Source: Candidatus Equimonas enterica
GTDB taxonomy: Bacteria; Bacteroidota; Bacteroidia; Bacteroidales; Bacteroidaceae
Reading direction: 5' to 3'
DNA length: 19,241 nucleotides
NCBI GenBank assembly: GCA_018066225.1
Contig: JAGHRU010000018.1
Span: forward strand, 1 to 19,241
Below, one piece after another: positions 6,650 through 14,174 of the stretch. Positions within the stretch are counted from its first letter, which is position 1. Each line of letters begins with the position of its first letter. The notes under the pieces were generated by a model. That model was not told where the DNA came from, made no database searches, and saw only the letters and a list, made by a program, of their open reading frames with translations. A program made the position numbers and the translations under genes.

Positions 6650-7799
6650 CTATCAGCGACGAGGCTATCGGGAGTAACTTGTCGAAAAACTGCCGATAGC
6701 CTGCACAGAGGTAGGGCTGCGGCGCACCATCGTCGGGACACGTCACGAAGCGGGTGCGCAGGCAGTCGCCGTGGCAGAGGCGGAGGTAGCGGCACGCACG
6801 ACATGTATGGGGCAAAGCCATCTTGCGCGCAGCGAAGTCGCACTGCTGCTGACTGTACATCATCGCCACGAGCGAGTCAGTCATGATGTTGCCCAAACGG
6901 TGCTCGGGGAAGACGAAGTGGTCGCAAGCATATAGGTCACCATTTGCCTCCAAAACGGCAGCATGGCCGCAGTGCGTGCCCTGTGAGCATAGACCCGCAG
7001 GCCCACCAGCCCAGAGCGAAAGGGTGCTCTCGATGAGTTGAATGAAGACGCGCCCCACATCGCCCTGCCGCCTCCACTCGTCGAGCACGCCGCAGAGGAA
7101 GTCGCCCCACGCCTCGGGCGTGACGCTCTCTGCCGTCAGCGTCGCTGCTGTGTCGGCAGGCTGCGCGAGGCGATGCCCCCCGCAGGTGCTACGACGCTCC
7201 ACGATGGGCGTAAACTGTATGAAGGGTGCGCCCAGACTGCGCAGCGCACGGTAGAACTCACGCGGCGCGCCGACATTGCCAGCATTGACCGTCGCCATCA
7301 CGTTCCACGCCACCCCATAGCGGTTGAGACGCTCTATGCCTGCCATCACGCTGCGCCACGAGCCACCGCCACGCAGGTCACGGCGGTAGCGGTCGTGCAT
7401 CTCGGGCGTACCATCGATACTGACGCCCACGAGCCAGCGTTGCTCAGCGAGAAACTCACACCACGCCTCGGTGAGCAGCGTGGCGTTGGTCTGCAACACA
7501 TTCTCGATGCGCCGCCCCGCCCCGTAACGCCGCTGCAACGCCACGGCATGGCGGTAGAAGTCGAGCGGCAAGAGCAGCGGCTCGCCACCATGCCACGTGA
7601 AGACCACTTCGGGCTGCGTCTGCGCCGTCAAGTATTCGCGGGTGAAACGCTCCAGCACGGCCTCACTCATCAGCGGGGCTGCGCCACAGACTTCTGCCTT
7701 CTCCCGATAGTAGCAATAGGTGCACGCCAAGTTGCAGCGCGAGCCTACGGGCTTGAGCATCACATACAGGGGACGTGCAAAGGGAGCAATGGCAGACAT
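6642..7799 (-). CDS. Anaerobic sulfatase-maturating enzyme type radical SAM/SPASM protein
   Basis: A 385-residue protein that by family oxidises an active-site Cys or Ser of sulfatases to formylglycine without oxygen. The radical SAM motif is C22-x3-C26-x2-C29 (RCNLACTYCYYREK), preceded by the typical PFARPLYVMLKPVGS. TWHGGEP at about 68-74 follows. The SPASM region has C271, C277, C292, C320 and the C333-x2-C336-x5-C342-x3-C346 set for two auxiliary clusters. D293, in ACDHFVFPEHRLGN, corresponds to the catalytic Asp of characterised enzymes. No sulfatase lies in the window, so the target is elsewhere or is a different peptide. The start at 7799 gives the standard N-terminus. It is transcribed away from the epimerase gene and converges on yfhO. 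Confidence 0.88.
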   Translation of the reverse strand: MSAIAPFARPLYVMLKPVGSRCNLACTYCYYREKAEVCGAAPLMSEAVLERFTREYLTAQTQPEVVFTWHGGEPLLLPLDFYRHAVALQRRYGAGRRIENVLQTNATLLTEAWCEFLAEQRWLVGVSIDGTPEMHDRYRRDLRGGGSWRSVMAGIERLNRYGVAWNVMATVNAGNVGAPREFYRALRSLGAPFIQFTPIVERRSTCGGHRLAQPADTAATLTAESVTPEAWGDFLCGVLDEWRRQGDVGRVFIQLIESTLSLWAGGPAGLCSQGTHCGHAAVLEANGDLYACDHFVFPEHRLGNIMTDSLVAMMYSQQQCDFAARKMALPHTCRACRYLRLCHGDCLRTRFVTCPDDGAPQPYLCAGYRQFFDKLLPIASSLIAH

Positions 7800-7806
7800 G
7801 ACGCAG

Positions 7807-7814
7807 CAAATTTA
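7807..7814 (-). promoter_or_regulatory. Candidate -7 box of the radical SAM gene (TAAATTTG)
   Basis: On the minus strand TAAATTTG fits TAnnTTTG, only 7 bp before the ATG at 7799. If used, transcription would begin at or next to the start codon, giving a nearly leaderless mRNA. The fit could also be chance in an A/T-rich gap. Confidence 0.4.
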
Positions 7815-7868
7815 CGAAAATTTCGGCAATATCTGCCCGCATACGCCCCGTATTTGGCAGAAAATGTG

Positions 7869-7876
7869 TAACTTTG
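7869..7876 (+). promoter_or_regulatory. Candidate -7 box of the epimerase operon (TAACTTTG)
   Basis: Exact TAnnTTTG match ending 19 bp before the ATG at 7896, with a TTTG at 7853-7856 (closer than the usual -33 spacing). The surrounding 30 bp align with the miaB promoter region. Confidence 0.6.
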
Positions 7877-7895
7877 CCCACAAATCCTTTTCGCC

Positions 7896-8924
7896 ATGCC
7901 CGCGATACTCATCACAGGGGCATCAGGCTTCATTGGCTCCCATCTGGCCGAGCAAGGACTCGCCGAGGGCTATGAGGTGTGGTGCGCCATACGTCCGAGC
8001 AGCAGCCGTCAGTACCTCACCGATGCGCGGCTGCACCTCATCGTGCTCGACATGAGCAGCGACGCTGCCTTGGCGCAGCAGATAGCCGAGCATGTCGCAG
8101 CGCATGGGGCGTGGGACTTCTGCATCCACGCTGCTGGCGCTACCAAGTGTCTGCATCCCGCCGACTTCCGCCGCACCAACACCGAAGGCACAGCGCGTCT
8201 CTACCGCACGCTCATCGCCCAAAGCGCGCTGCGCCGCCGCTTCGTCTTCATCTCGTCGCTCTCGGTGATGGGCAAGGTGGGTGGCGACGACATCCACCAC
8301 GTCATCAGCGCGAGCGACACCCCACAGCCCGACACGCAGTACGGCATCTCCAAGCTCGCAGCCGAAGACGCCCTCCGAGAGGTGCGCCAAAGTGCTGGCG
8401 CGGCATGCCCCGACTACATCATCCTGCGCCCCACAGGCGTCTATGGCCCTCGGGAGCGCGACTACTTCATGATGGCAGACAGCCTGCGCCGCCACATCGA
8501 CTTCGCCGTAGGCTATCGGCAGCAGGTCATCACCTTCATCTATGTGGCCGACCTCGTCCGGGCAGCCTATCTGGCCACAGAGCGCGGCACGTCGGGCGCA
8601 GCCTACTTCCTCACCGACGGCGGCGAGTATGACTCGCGTACCTTCTCCGACTTGCTGCAAGAGGCGATGGGCGTAGGGCGTGTCCTTCACATCAAAGCCC
8701 CGTTGTGGCTGCTGCGCCTCGTCTGCACCGTCAGCGGCGCGATAGGCCGACTCACTGGCAAGGCCACGACGCTCAATACCGACAAATACCGCATCCTCGC
8801 CCAGCGCAACTGGCGATGCGACATCACCCCTGCCCGCCACGACCTCGGCTACTGCCCCGCATGGCCTCTGGAGCGTGGCGTCAGTGCCGCCGTAGCGTGG
8901 TACAAGGCACAGGGGTGGCTCTGA
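7896..8924 (+). CDS. NAD(P)-dependent epimerase/dehydratase (extended SDR family)
   Basis: A 342-residue extended short-chain dehydrogenase. The nucleotide-binding motif TGASGFIGSH is at residues 7-16 (GxxGxxG). The catalytic Y149-x3-K153 lies in QYGISK, with the preceding serines in FISSLSVMG (about 118-125). HAAGATK at 79-84 and RPTGVYGPRERDYF further on are typical of sugar-nucleotide epimerase or 3-beta-HSD-like members. The substrate cannot be read from sequence. The C-terminal part (WLLRLVCTVSGAIGRL) is hydrophobic, hinting at membrane association. The next gene, a PAP2-type membrane phosphatase, starts 11 bp after the stop, suggesting an operon and perhaps lipid or isoprenoid-linked substrates (inference). 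The ATG at 7896 places the Rossmann motif at the N-terminus as expected. Confidence 0.85.
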   Translation: MPAILITGASGFIGSHLAEQGLAEGYEVWCAIRPSSSRQYLTDARLHLIVLDMSSDAALAQQIAEHVAAHGAWDFCIHAAGATKCLHPADFRRTNTEGTARLYRTLIAQSALRRRFVFISSLSVMGKVGGDDIHHVISASDTPQPDTQYGISKLAAEDALREVRQSAGAACPDYIILRPTGVYGPRERDYFMMADSLRRHIDFAVGYRQQVITFIYVADLVRAAYLATERGTSGAAYFLTDGGEYDSRTFSDLLQEAMGVGRVLHIKAPLWLLRLVCTVSGAIGRLTGKATTLNTDKYRILAQRNWRCDITPARHDLGYCPAWPLERGVSAAVAWYKAQGWL

Positions 8925-8935
8925 CTCCTATCGCT

Positions 8936-9901
8936 ATGAAAAAGAAAATCCTCCCCATCGAGTGGGCCACCCTCGCCTACCTCCTGCTGACACTCATCGT
9001 GCTGCTACTCTGGCGCGAGGACATGGGAGCCGACACCGTGCAACGTCTCCTCGTGGAACGCATAGAGGTATTCCTCGGGCTCGTGGCGTGCTATGTGCTC
9101 TACCGCTATCGCCCGAGCCGAGCCACGGAGTTCCTGCGCCATCTCTACCCGCTCATACTCACGGCTTACTGGTATCCCGACACCTATGAGTTTTGCAGCC
9201 TGCTGCCCAATCAAGACCCGGCATTTGCGGCCGCCGACCAGTGGCTGTGCGGCTGCCAGCCTGCGCTGACCTTCTCGGAGCATTACCACGACGTCATCAC
9301 GAGTGAGCTGATGCACCTCGGCTACTTTGCCTACTACCCACTCATCTTCGTGGCTGTGCTTTTCCCGTTTTTCACCAACCACCGCCTGTTTCAGCGCACA
9401 GCCTTTACAGTCCTGGCGGCATTTCTGATTTACTATGTGGTCTATCTGTTCTTGCCTGTCACAGGGCCGCAGTACTACTTCGTGGCCGTGGGCGAAGAGG
9501 CGATACGCCAAGGCGTGTTCCCCGAAGTGGGCGACTGGTTTCGCACCCACACCGAGCTCTTGCCGATGGACCTGCCCGAAGGTCTGTTTCGCACGCTGGT
9601 GGAGATGATGCATCAAGCTGGCGAACGCCCCACAGCCGCCTTTCCTTCAAGCCATGTTGGGGTCTCCACGGTGATGATGATGTGTCTGTGGAAAAACCGT
9701 CCCTACCGCTTTATGACGTGGGCTATGCTGCCATTTTATCTGCTGCTGTGCGTGAGCACCGTCTATATCCAGGCCCACTATCTGGTCGATGCCCTCGCAG
9801 GGCTCATCACGGGGCTTATCCTGTTCTTCCTCTGCTGGTATGGCTACGCGTGGCTCACCGCCCGCGCCACGCCCCAAGACGATATCAATACAACGCTATA
9901 A
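8936..9901 (+). CDS. PAP2 superfamily membrane protein, Aur1/inositol-phosphotransferase-like
   Basis: A 321-residue polytopic protein of the PAP2 fold, which hydrolyses or transfers phosphate groups on lipid substrates at the outer face of the inner membrane. FPVTG-type context appears as LFLPVTGPQYYF. The second motif is FPSSHVG with P237, S239 and H240. The third motif is STVYIQAHYLVD with H281 and D285, but the usual Arg after Ser is Thr. A His-x3-Asp without that Arg and the preceding P-x-GP motif fit the PAP2_3 (Aur1-like) branch better than classical PAP2 phosphatases. About six hydrophobic segments are seen. The ATG at 8936, 11 bp after the epimerase stop, gives a Lys-rich start before the first helix; the upstream extension overlaps the epimerase and is not real. 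The substrate is unknown. Confidence 0.8.
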   Translation: MKKKILPIEWATLAYLLLTLIVLLLWREDMGADTVQRLLVERIEVFLGLVACYVLYRYRPSRATEFLRHLYPLILTAYWYPDTYEFCSLLPNQDPAFAAADQWLCGCQPALTFSEHYHDVITSELMHLGYFAYYPLIFVAVLFPFFTNHRLFQRTAFTVLAAFLIYYVVYLFLPVTGPQYYFVAVGEEAIRQGVFPEVGDWFRTHTELLPMDLPEGLFRTLVEMMHQAGERPTAAFPSSHVGVSTVMMMCLWKNRPYRFMTWAMLPFYLLLCVSTVYIQAHYLVDALAGLITGLILFFLCWYGYAWLTARATPQDDINTTL

Positions 9902-9922
9902 TCACACTATCAACATTCTCAC

Positions 9923-11320
9923 ATGAAAAAAATTCTCCTTACCCTCGCCCTCGCTATGCCGGTCTGCGCATCTGCACAGACCGTAGGCAAAGGCGGCATC
10001 ACAGCAGGTATGCTGAGCCAGATCAAGAAGGCGCAGACCACGGCCGTCACCGACCGCGCCCTGAGCAATGCGCTCGCAGCCAACAGCATCGACGACCTCG
10101 CTCTCACGGCCGACAACGCCGAGGCGGCCGACACCCACTTCTCCCACACCGTGCCTTCCAAGGGCATCACCGACCAGAAGCAGTCGGGGCGTTGCTGGCT
10201 CTTCACTTCGCTCAACGTGATGCGCGCAGCCATGATTAAAGCCAACAACCTCGGCGAGTTTCAGTTCTCGCAGACGTATAGTTGGTTTTACGATCAGCTG
10301 GAAAAGGCCAACCTCTTCCTGCAAGCCCAGATTGATAACGCCGGCAAGCCGATGGACGACAAGACGGTAGATTGGCTCTTTGCCAACCCGCTGAGCGACG
10401 GCGGCACGTTTTGCGGTGCACAGGATGTTATCACCAAGTATGGCGTAGTGCCTGCCGAAGTGATGCCCGAGCGTTACAGCGCCAACAACACCTCCCGCAT
10501 GTCGAGCCTCCTAGCTCTGAAACTGCGCGAATATGGCCTCACGCTGCGTAAGGCCGTAGCCAGCGGCGAGAAGGGCAAGAAGCTGGAAGAGCGCAAGACG
10601 GAGATGCTCTCCACCATCTACCACATCCTCACCATCTGCCTCGGCACACCGCCCGAGAAGTTCACCTACACCCTGCGCGATGCTTCCGGCAAGGCCATCA
10701 GCACGAAGGAATATACCCCCAAGAGCTTCTACGACGAGTATGTGGGCAAAGACCTCGTGGGCGACTATGTGATGCTGATGAACGACCCCTCTCGTCCCTA
10801 CCACAAGACCTACACCATCGACTACGACCGTCACACCTACGACGGTCAGCAGTGGACCTTCCTCAACCTGCCGATGGACGAAATCAAGCCGCTGATGGTG
10901 GCCAGCATCAAGGACAGCGTGATGATGTATATGTCGTGCGACGTGGGCAAGTGCTTCAACCGCAAGAGCGGCGTGCTTTCGCTCAACAACTACGACTACG
11001 CCTCACTCTTCCAGACGGATTTCCCCATGACCAAGGCCGAGCGTATCCAGACCCACGCTTCTGCTTCGTCGCACGCGATGACGCTCATGGGCGTAGATCT
11101 CGACGAGAGCGGCAAACCGTTGAAGTGGATGGTAGAGAACTCCTGGGGCCCCACCGCAGGCCATAAGGGCCATCTCATCATGACCGACGAGTGGTTTAAC
11201 GAATACTTCTTCCGCGTCGTAGTAGAGCGCAAATATGTGCCCGCTACGCTGCTCGACGAGCTCCGGCAGAAGCCTACCGTGCTTCCCGCTTGGGATCCCC
11301 TCTTCGCCGAAGACAAGTAA
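9923..11320 (+). CDS. pepC: Exported C1-family cysteine peptidase (aminopeptidase C / bleomycin hydrolase type)
   Basis: A 465-residue peptidase of family C1B. Residues 1-19 (MKKILLTLALAMPVCASAQ) form a signal peptide, with likely cleavage after ASA, so the mature enzyme is probably periplasmic. The catalytic set is complete: Q87 and C91 in DQKQSGRCWLFTS, H384 in SSHAMTLMGV and N406 in VENSWGP. The TAGHKGHLIMTDEWF segment following the Asn is typical of bleomycin-hydrolase relatives. These enzymes trim N-terminal residues from peptides. The cytoplasmic PepC of lactic acid bacteria lacks a signal peptide, so export is a Bacteroidota trait here. The gene lies 21 bp after the PAP2 gene and may be transcribed with it; no TAnnTTTG box was found in the gap. 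A hairpin follows the stop. Confidence 0.92.
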   Translation: MKKILLTLALAMPVCASAQTVGKGGITAGMLSQIKKAQTTAVTDRALSNALAANSIDDLALTADNAEAADTHFSHTVPSKGITDQKQSGRCWLFTSLNVMRAAMIKANNLGEFQFSQTYSWFYDQLEKANLFLQAQIDNAGKPMDDKTVDWLFANPLSDGGTFCGAQDVITKYGVVPAEVMPERYSANNTSRMSSLLALKLREYGLTLRKAVASGEKGKKLEERKTEMLSTIYHILTICLGTPPEKFTYTLRDASGKAISTKEYTPKSFYDEYVGKDLVGDYVMLMNDPSRPYHKTYTIDYDRHTYDGQQWTFLNLPMDEIKPLMVASIKDSVMMYMSCDVGKCFNRKSGVLSLNNYDYASLFQTDFPMTKAERIQTHASASSHAMTLMGVDLDESGKPLKWMVENSWGPTAGHKGHLIMTDEWFNEYFFRVVVERKYVPATLLDELRQKPTVLPAWDPLFAEDK

Positions 11321-11344
11321 ACCCCATCTCGCCTCTATGACTGT

Positions 11345-11379
11345 ATCGCCCATGCTCTCTGGTGCAGAGCATGGGCGAT
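11345..11379 (+). terminator. Hairpin terminator after the C1 peptidase gene
   Basis: A perfect 14 bp stem, ATCGCCCATGCTCT (11345-11358) with its complement (11366-11379), around a 7-nt loop. The following sequence is moderately T-rich (GTTCTTCATCGTTATTT) without a strict T-run. It starts 24 bp after the stop codon and marks the left edge of the A/T-rich cassette. Confidence 0.7.
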
Positions 11380-11390
11380 GTTCTTCATCG

Positions 11391-11440
11391 TTATTTCCAT
11401 GGGTAATGTCATTTTCCGAGCAATTATTTCCGTGGATAAT
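11391..11440. repeat. Direct repeats upstream of the restriction-modification promoter
   Basis: TTATTTCCATGGGTAAT (11391-11407) recurs as TTATTTCCGTGGATAAT (11424-11440), 15 of 17 identical. A weaker copy may lie between (11408-11423). The second copy ends 10 bp before the TAACTTTG box, so these repeats cover the -20 to -70 area, where an activator or repressor could bind. No regulatory gene lies in the cassette. They could also be remnants of the insertion junction. Confidence 0.5.
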
Positions 11441-11450
11441 ATAAATTCTG

Positions 11451-11458
11451 TAACTTTG
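11451..11458 (+). promoter_or_regulatory. Candidate -7 box of the restriction-modification operon (TAACTTTG)
   Basis: Exact TAnnTTTG match, 54 bp before the GTG start of the first methyltransferase gene. It is the same octamer as at miaB and at the epimerase gene, so the cassette can be read by the host's primary sigma factor. Confidence 0.6.
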
Positions 11459-11473
11459 CAGTTCCTTCACATA

Positions 11474-11494
11474 GTAGCACAAACATAGTGCTAC
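11474..11494 (+). promoter_or_regulatory. Small hairpin/palindrome in the leader of the restriction-modification operon
   Basis: GTAGCAC (11474-11480) and GTGCTAC (11488-11494) are exact inverse complements around a 7-nt loop, between the predicted transcription start and the GTG codon at 11513. It may be an operator or an RNA hairpin limiting translation. Methyltransferase autoregulation is known in other systems, but nothing here proves it. Confidence 0.4.
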
Positions 11495-11512
11495 ATAGCG
11501 TACAACTACCCC

Positions 11513-12943
11513 GTGAATGTAGTGTCTTTCTTTGCAGGATGTGGCGGTCTTGACCTTGGTTTTGAGCAAGCAGGATTTCGTGTGGTTTGGGCTAATGAGT
11601 CTGAACCTGCTGTCCGTGATACTTATATACGCAACCACCCCAAAACGACATTTGTGCTTGATGACATCCGCCATATAAAGCCTGAAACTATCCCTGATTG
11701 TGATGGCTTTATTGGTGGTCCACCCTGCCAATCATGGAGCATCGCAGGTAAGCAACGCGGGCTGGCCGACCAACGCGGCCAGTTATTTCTAACCTACATA
11801 GATTTAATAAAGGCCAAAGCCCCTAAATTCTTTCTTATTGAAAATGTAAAGGGACTACTTGATGAAAAGTTCAAGGATGTCTTCACGGATTTTCTAATAC
11901 AACTTGAAACTGCTGGCTATAATGTTCAATGGAAACTGCTGGATGCGGTCAATTACAAGATTCCCCAGCATCGTGAACGCGTATTTATCGTCGGGTTTCG
12001 CAAAGACTTAAACGCTACATTCCAATTCCCCTTACCGACTTGTTCACAACCTATCACGTTGAACCAAGCGATTGGTGATATCACAGAAGCACCTCGACGC
12101 TACCTCAAAGAGAAAATTGATTCGGCTAATCCTATCCGACATAATCATGATGTGTATGTTGGTGCGTTCGGTTTATATTACCAAAGGGGTAATAGACGCC
12201 GACCTTGGGAACGTCCTTCATTTACTATACACGCCACTGGCGAAAATGCGCCTTTACACCCTTCATCACCCAAGATGCTATATTGGGGATATGAGAATTG
12301 GAGTTTCCAGCCCAACAAAGAGGACTATTACAGACGATTAAGCGTCAGAGAGTGTGCACGTATCCAAACCTTCCCCGATAACTTCATCTTTGATAGTCCA
12401 GACATACTGGCATTATACAGAATGATAGGCAATGCCGTTCCACCTCGTTTGGGACAAGTGCTAGCAAACGCTATCAAGACAACTCTTACTAATGTCAAGA
12501 TTAAAACATCCGTAGAGGTCAAGCCCCATAAAGACTATCGTAAAGCCCATACGCTTGTTGGCTATTTCAAGAATGACCTTCATCGCAACCTTATTCTTAA
12601 ACACTCACTTTATTATGTACGCTCTGATGGCCGAAAAGGTACGATGTTTAAGGAGGACTGTACCATAATGCCTGAATATCTGTTGCTGCATCACAAAGAA
12701 AAGGCAGAACTATATAGTCTTGTGGACGAAGAACCCTTACTTGTTGATGCCTCATATTTAGAAACGCTCGGATTTGAGACAACAGGAAAGACCTATCTTT
12801 GTTTTCGACTTAAACATTCCCAACAGAAGAATATACAAGACTGGGAAGGCGCAACATGGCGACACTCAAAAGCAAGAAGAAAATATGCACCGTATTTCAC
12901 AACCCTTGATAAAGTAATAGATTTCACCTATGAACGTAAATAG
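11513..12943 (+). CDS. DNA (cytosine-5-)-methyltransferase M1 of a restriction-modification cassette
   Basis: A 476-residue C5-cytosine methyltransferase with all core motifs: I (FFAGCGGLDLGF, 6-17), IV with the catalytic C72 (GGPPCQSWS, 68-76), VI (ENVKG, 110-114), VIII (QHRERVFIVGFR, 152-163), IX (RRLSVRECARIQTFP, 274-288) and X (IGNAVPPRLG, 305-314). The target-recognition region is the roughly 110 residues between VIII and IX. Unusually, some 150 residues follow motif X; I do not recognise that part. The start is GTG: an in-frame TAG lies 25 bp upstream and no ATG fits, while motif I must sit at the N-terminus. It overlaps the nuclease gene by 14 bp. Base composition is A/T-richer than the flanking genes, suggesting acquisition by transfer. 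The protein protects host DNA from the partner nuclease. Confidence 0.93.
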   Translation: MNVVSFFAGCGGLDLGFEQAGFRVVWANESEPAVRDTYIRNHPKTTFVLDDIRHIKPETIPDCDGFIGGPPCQSWSIAGKQRGLADQRGQLFLTYIDLIKAKAPKFFLIENVKGLLDEKFKDVFTDFLIQLETAGYNVQWKLLDAVNYKIPQHRERVFIVGFRKDLNATFQFPLPTCSQPITLNQAIGDITEAPRRYLKEKIDSANPIRHNHDVYVGAFGLYYQRGNRRRPWERPSFTIHATGENAPLHPSSPKMLYWGYENWSFQPNKEDYYRRLSVRECARIQTFPDNFIFDSPDILALYRMIGNAVPPRLGQVLANAIKTTLTNVKIKTSVEVKPHKDYRKAHTLVGYFKNDLHRNLILKHSLYYVRSDGRKGTMFKEDCTIMPEYLLLHHKEKAELYSLVDEEPLLVDASYLETLGFETTGKTYLCFRLKHSQQKNIQDWEGATWRHSKARRKYAPYFTTLDKVIDFTYERK

Positions 12944-14174
12944 CGAACAAATAACATTAGACAAAAATCTTGTCGTAGCCCCAGACCAGCCTCTCTCTCC
13001 CAAAAAACTCCAAGCCTATCTTATGGAGACACTCGGGCAAGATCGGTGCAAGGTTCTTACTGTTCCGCCCCGAAAATGGGTGCTCGAATATATTGAAGGT
13101 GAAAAGGTCTATCACCTTCTTGTTAGGACTTGCACCTATTTGGGAAATCCTCACCCTATTTACAAAAAAAGAGTTCAGTTGCCACTTTGGTTCAATGACT
13201 ACGCCAATGCTATCAAAGAACAGCATCCTCATATAGATGTGCGCTATATCGGCGTATATCACTATGGGGATAAGCATCATGGAGACAATGTTATCTTTGT
13301 TGATTTCAAGAAAGACACCTACCTAGCAAAGAAAGGACACAACTCATCGGCTCATATCTACACCAACGACTTGTTTCAAGCCATGACTTATGGTGTATTT
13401 ACCAAAGAAGATTATTTTGGCAATAGCATTTCTGCCATTCGTAAAGACAAGTTTCGCGATTACATTACCCATCAAAAGTCAGCACCCAATTCCTTGTTTG
13501 ATTTGTTTCGTCAGTTCAATTGCGGTTTCACCTTTGGCAAGTGGCTGAAAGCCTTGGATGTCATTAAGGAAATGCACCAAAACGACTGGCACCAGTGGAG
13601 ACAAGCAGAATGGGCAGGTTGGTTCTTGGAGTATAAGTTTAATAAGTTTACGCTTGATAACAAGACAATCCATCAAATGCGTTATGTAGGTAGTTCTTTG
13701 AAGCGTGAAGGCGACCTTGACTTCGACATACGCTTCGACGAAGCAGACTTCTACGGCGACTTAAAAGCAAGCGACATTACTAAAAAAGAGACGCCGGGTA
13801 ATGACCAAGAAAACCTTGTAGAGTGCATCTTGAAGTTCGATAAGTTTTGGTACGTCATCTATGAGCATGAGACCATCAAAGATAGCCAAGCAACAGATTT
13901 TGAGGCAACAAAAGGCAGAAATCGCTATATCAAGAGCGTGGATCCTTCTTACGACAAAGACGAAATGTCATACCATGCTCGCATGAAGCATGCCGTAAAG
14001 TTTACGAAGATGACCATCGTGGAGTTGAACCGCATAAACTATCGCAAGGCTTTAACGGACTTCCATCAGGGACGACAGCCCGACGGCCATGCAAGAAAGC
14101 CAAAATTCAATATCAACAAGCAAGTACTTGCAAATGACAACTTCGTTGTTTTTCGCTACACCTACCCTCAGTAA
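12930..14174 (+). CDS. Putative type II restriction endonuclease, PD-(D/E)XK-like
   Basis: A 414-residue protein between two cytosine methyltransferase genes. I cannot assign it to a named restriction enzyme. The likely nuclease core is in the middle: E227 in RQAEWAGWFLEYKF, then EGDLDFDIRF (260-269) and, after a short hairpin, FYGDLKAS (274-281). This has the spacing of a PD-x(n)-(D/E)xK site, with D264 or D266 and D277-x-K279 as candidates. The N-terminal 180 residues (including NPHPIYKKRVQLPLWF and GHNSSAHIYTNDLFQAM) look like a separate domain, possibly for DNA recognition. No helicase, ATPase or HNH motif is seen. The start overlaps M1 by 14 bp and the stop overlaps the M2 start in TAATG, so translation is probably coupled. 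Function is inferred from context and the motif. Confidence 0.72.
   Translation: MNVNSEQITLDKNLVVAPDQPLSPKKLQAYLMETLGQDRCKVLTVPPRKWVLEYIEGEKVYHLLVRTCTYLGNPHPIYKKRVQLPLWFNDYANAIKEQHPHIDVRYIGVYHYGDKHHGDNVIFVDFKKDTYLAKKGHNSSAHIYTNDLFQAMTYGVFTKEDYFGNSISAIRKDKFRDYITHQKSAPNSLFDLFRQFNCGFTFGKWLKALDVIKEMHQNDWHQWRQAEWAGWFLEYKFNKFTLDNKTIHQMRYVGSSLKREGDLDFDIRFDEADFYGDLKASDITKKETPGNDQENLVECILKFDKFWYVIYEHETIKDSQATDFEATKGRNRYIKSVDPSYDKDEMSYHARMKHAVKFTKMTIVELNRINYRKALTDFHQGRQPDGHARKPKFNINKQVLANDNFVVFRYTYPQ

Noticed and set aside
11003..11731. 242-codon minus-strand frame spanning the pepC end and the M1 start
   Set aside because: It runs through a terminator hairpin, the operon leader and two sense genes, and the product has no recognisable domain.
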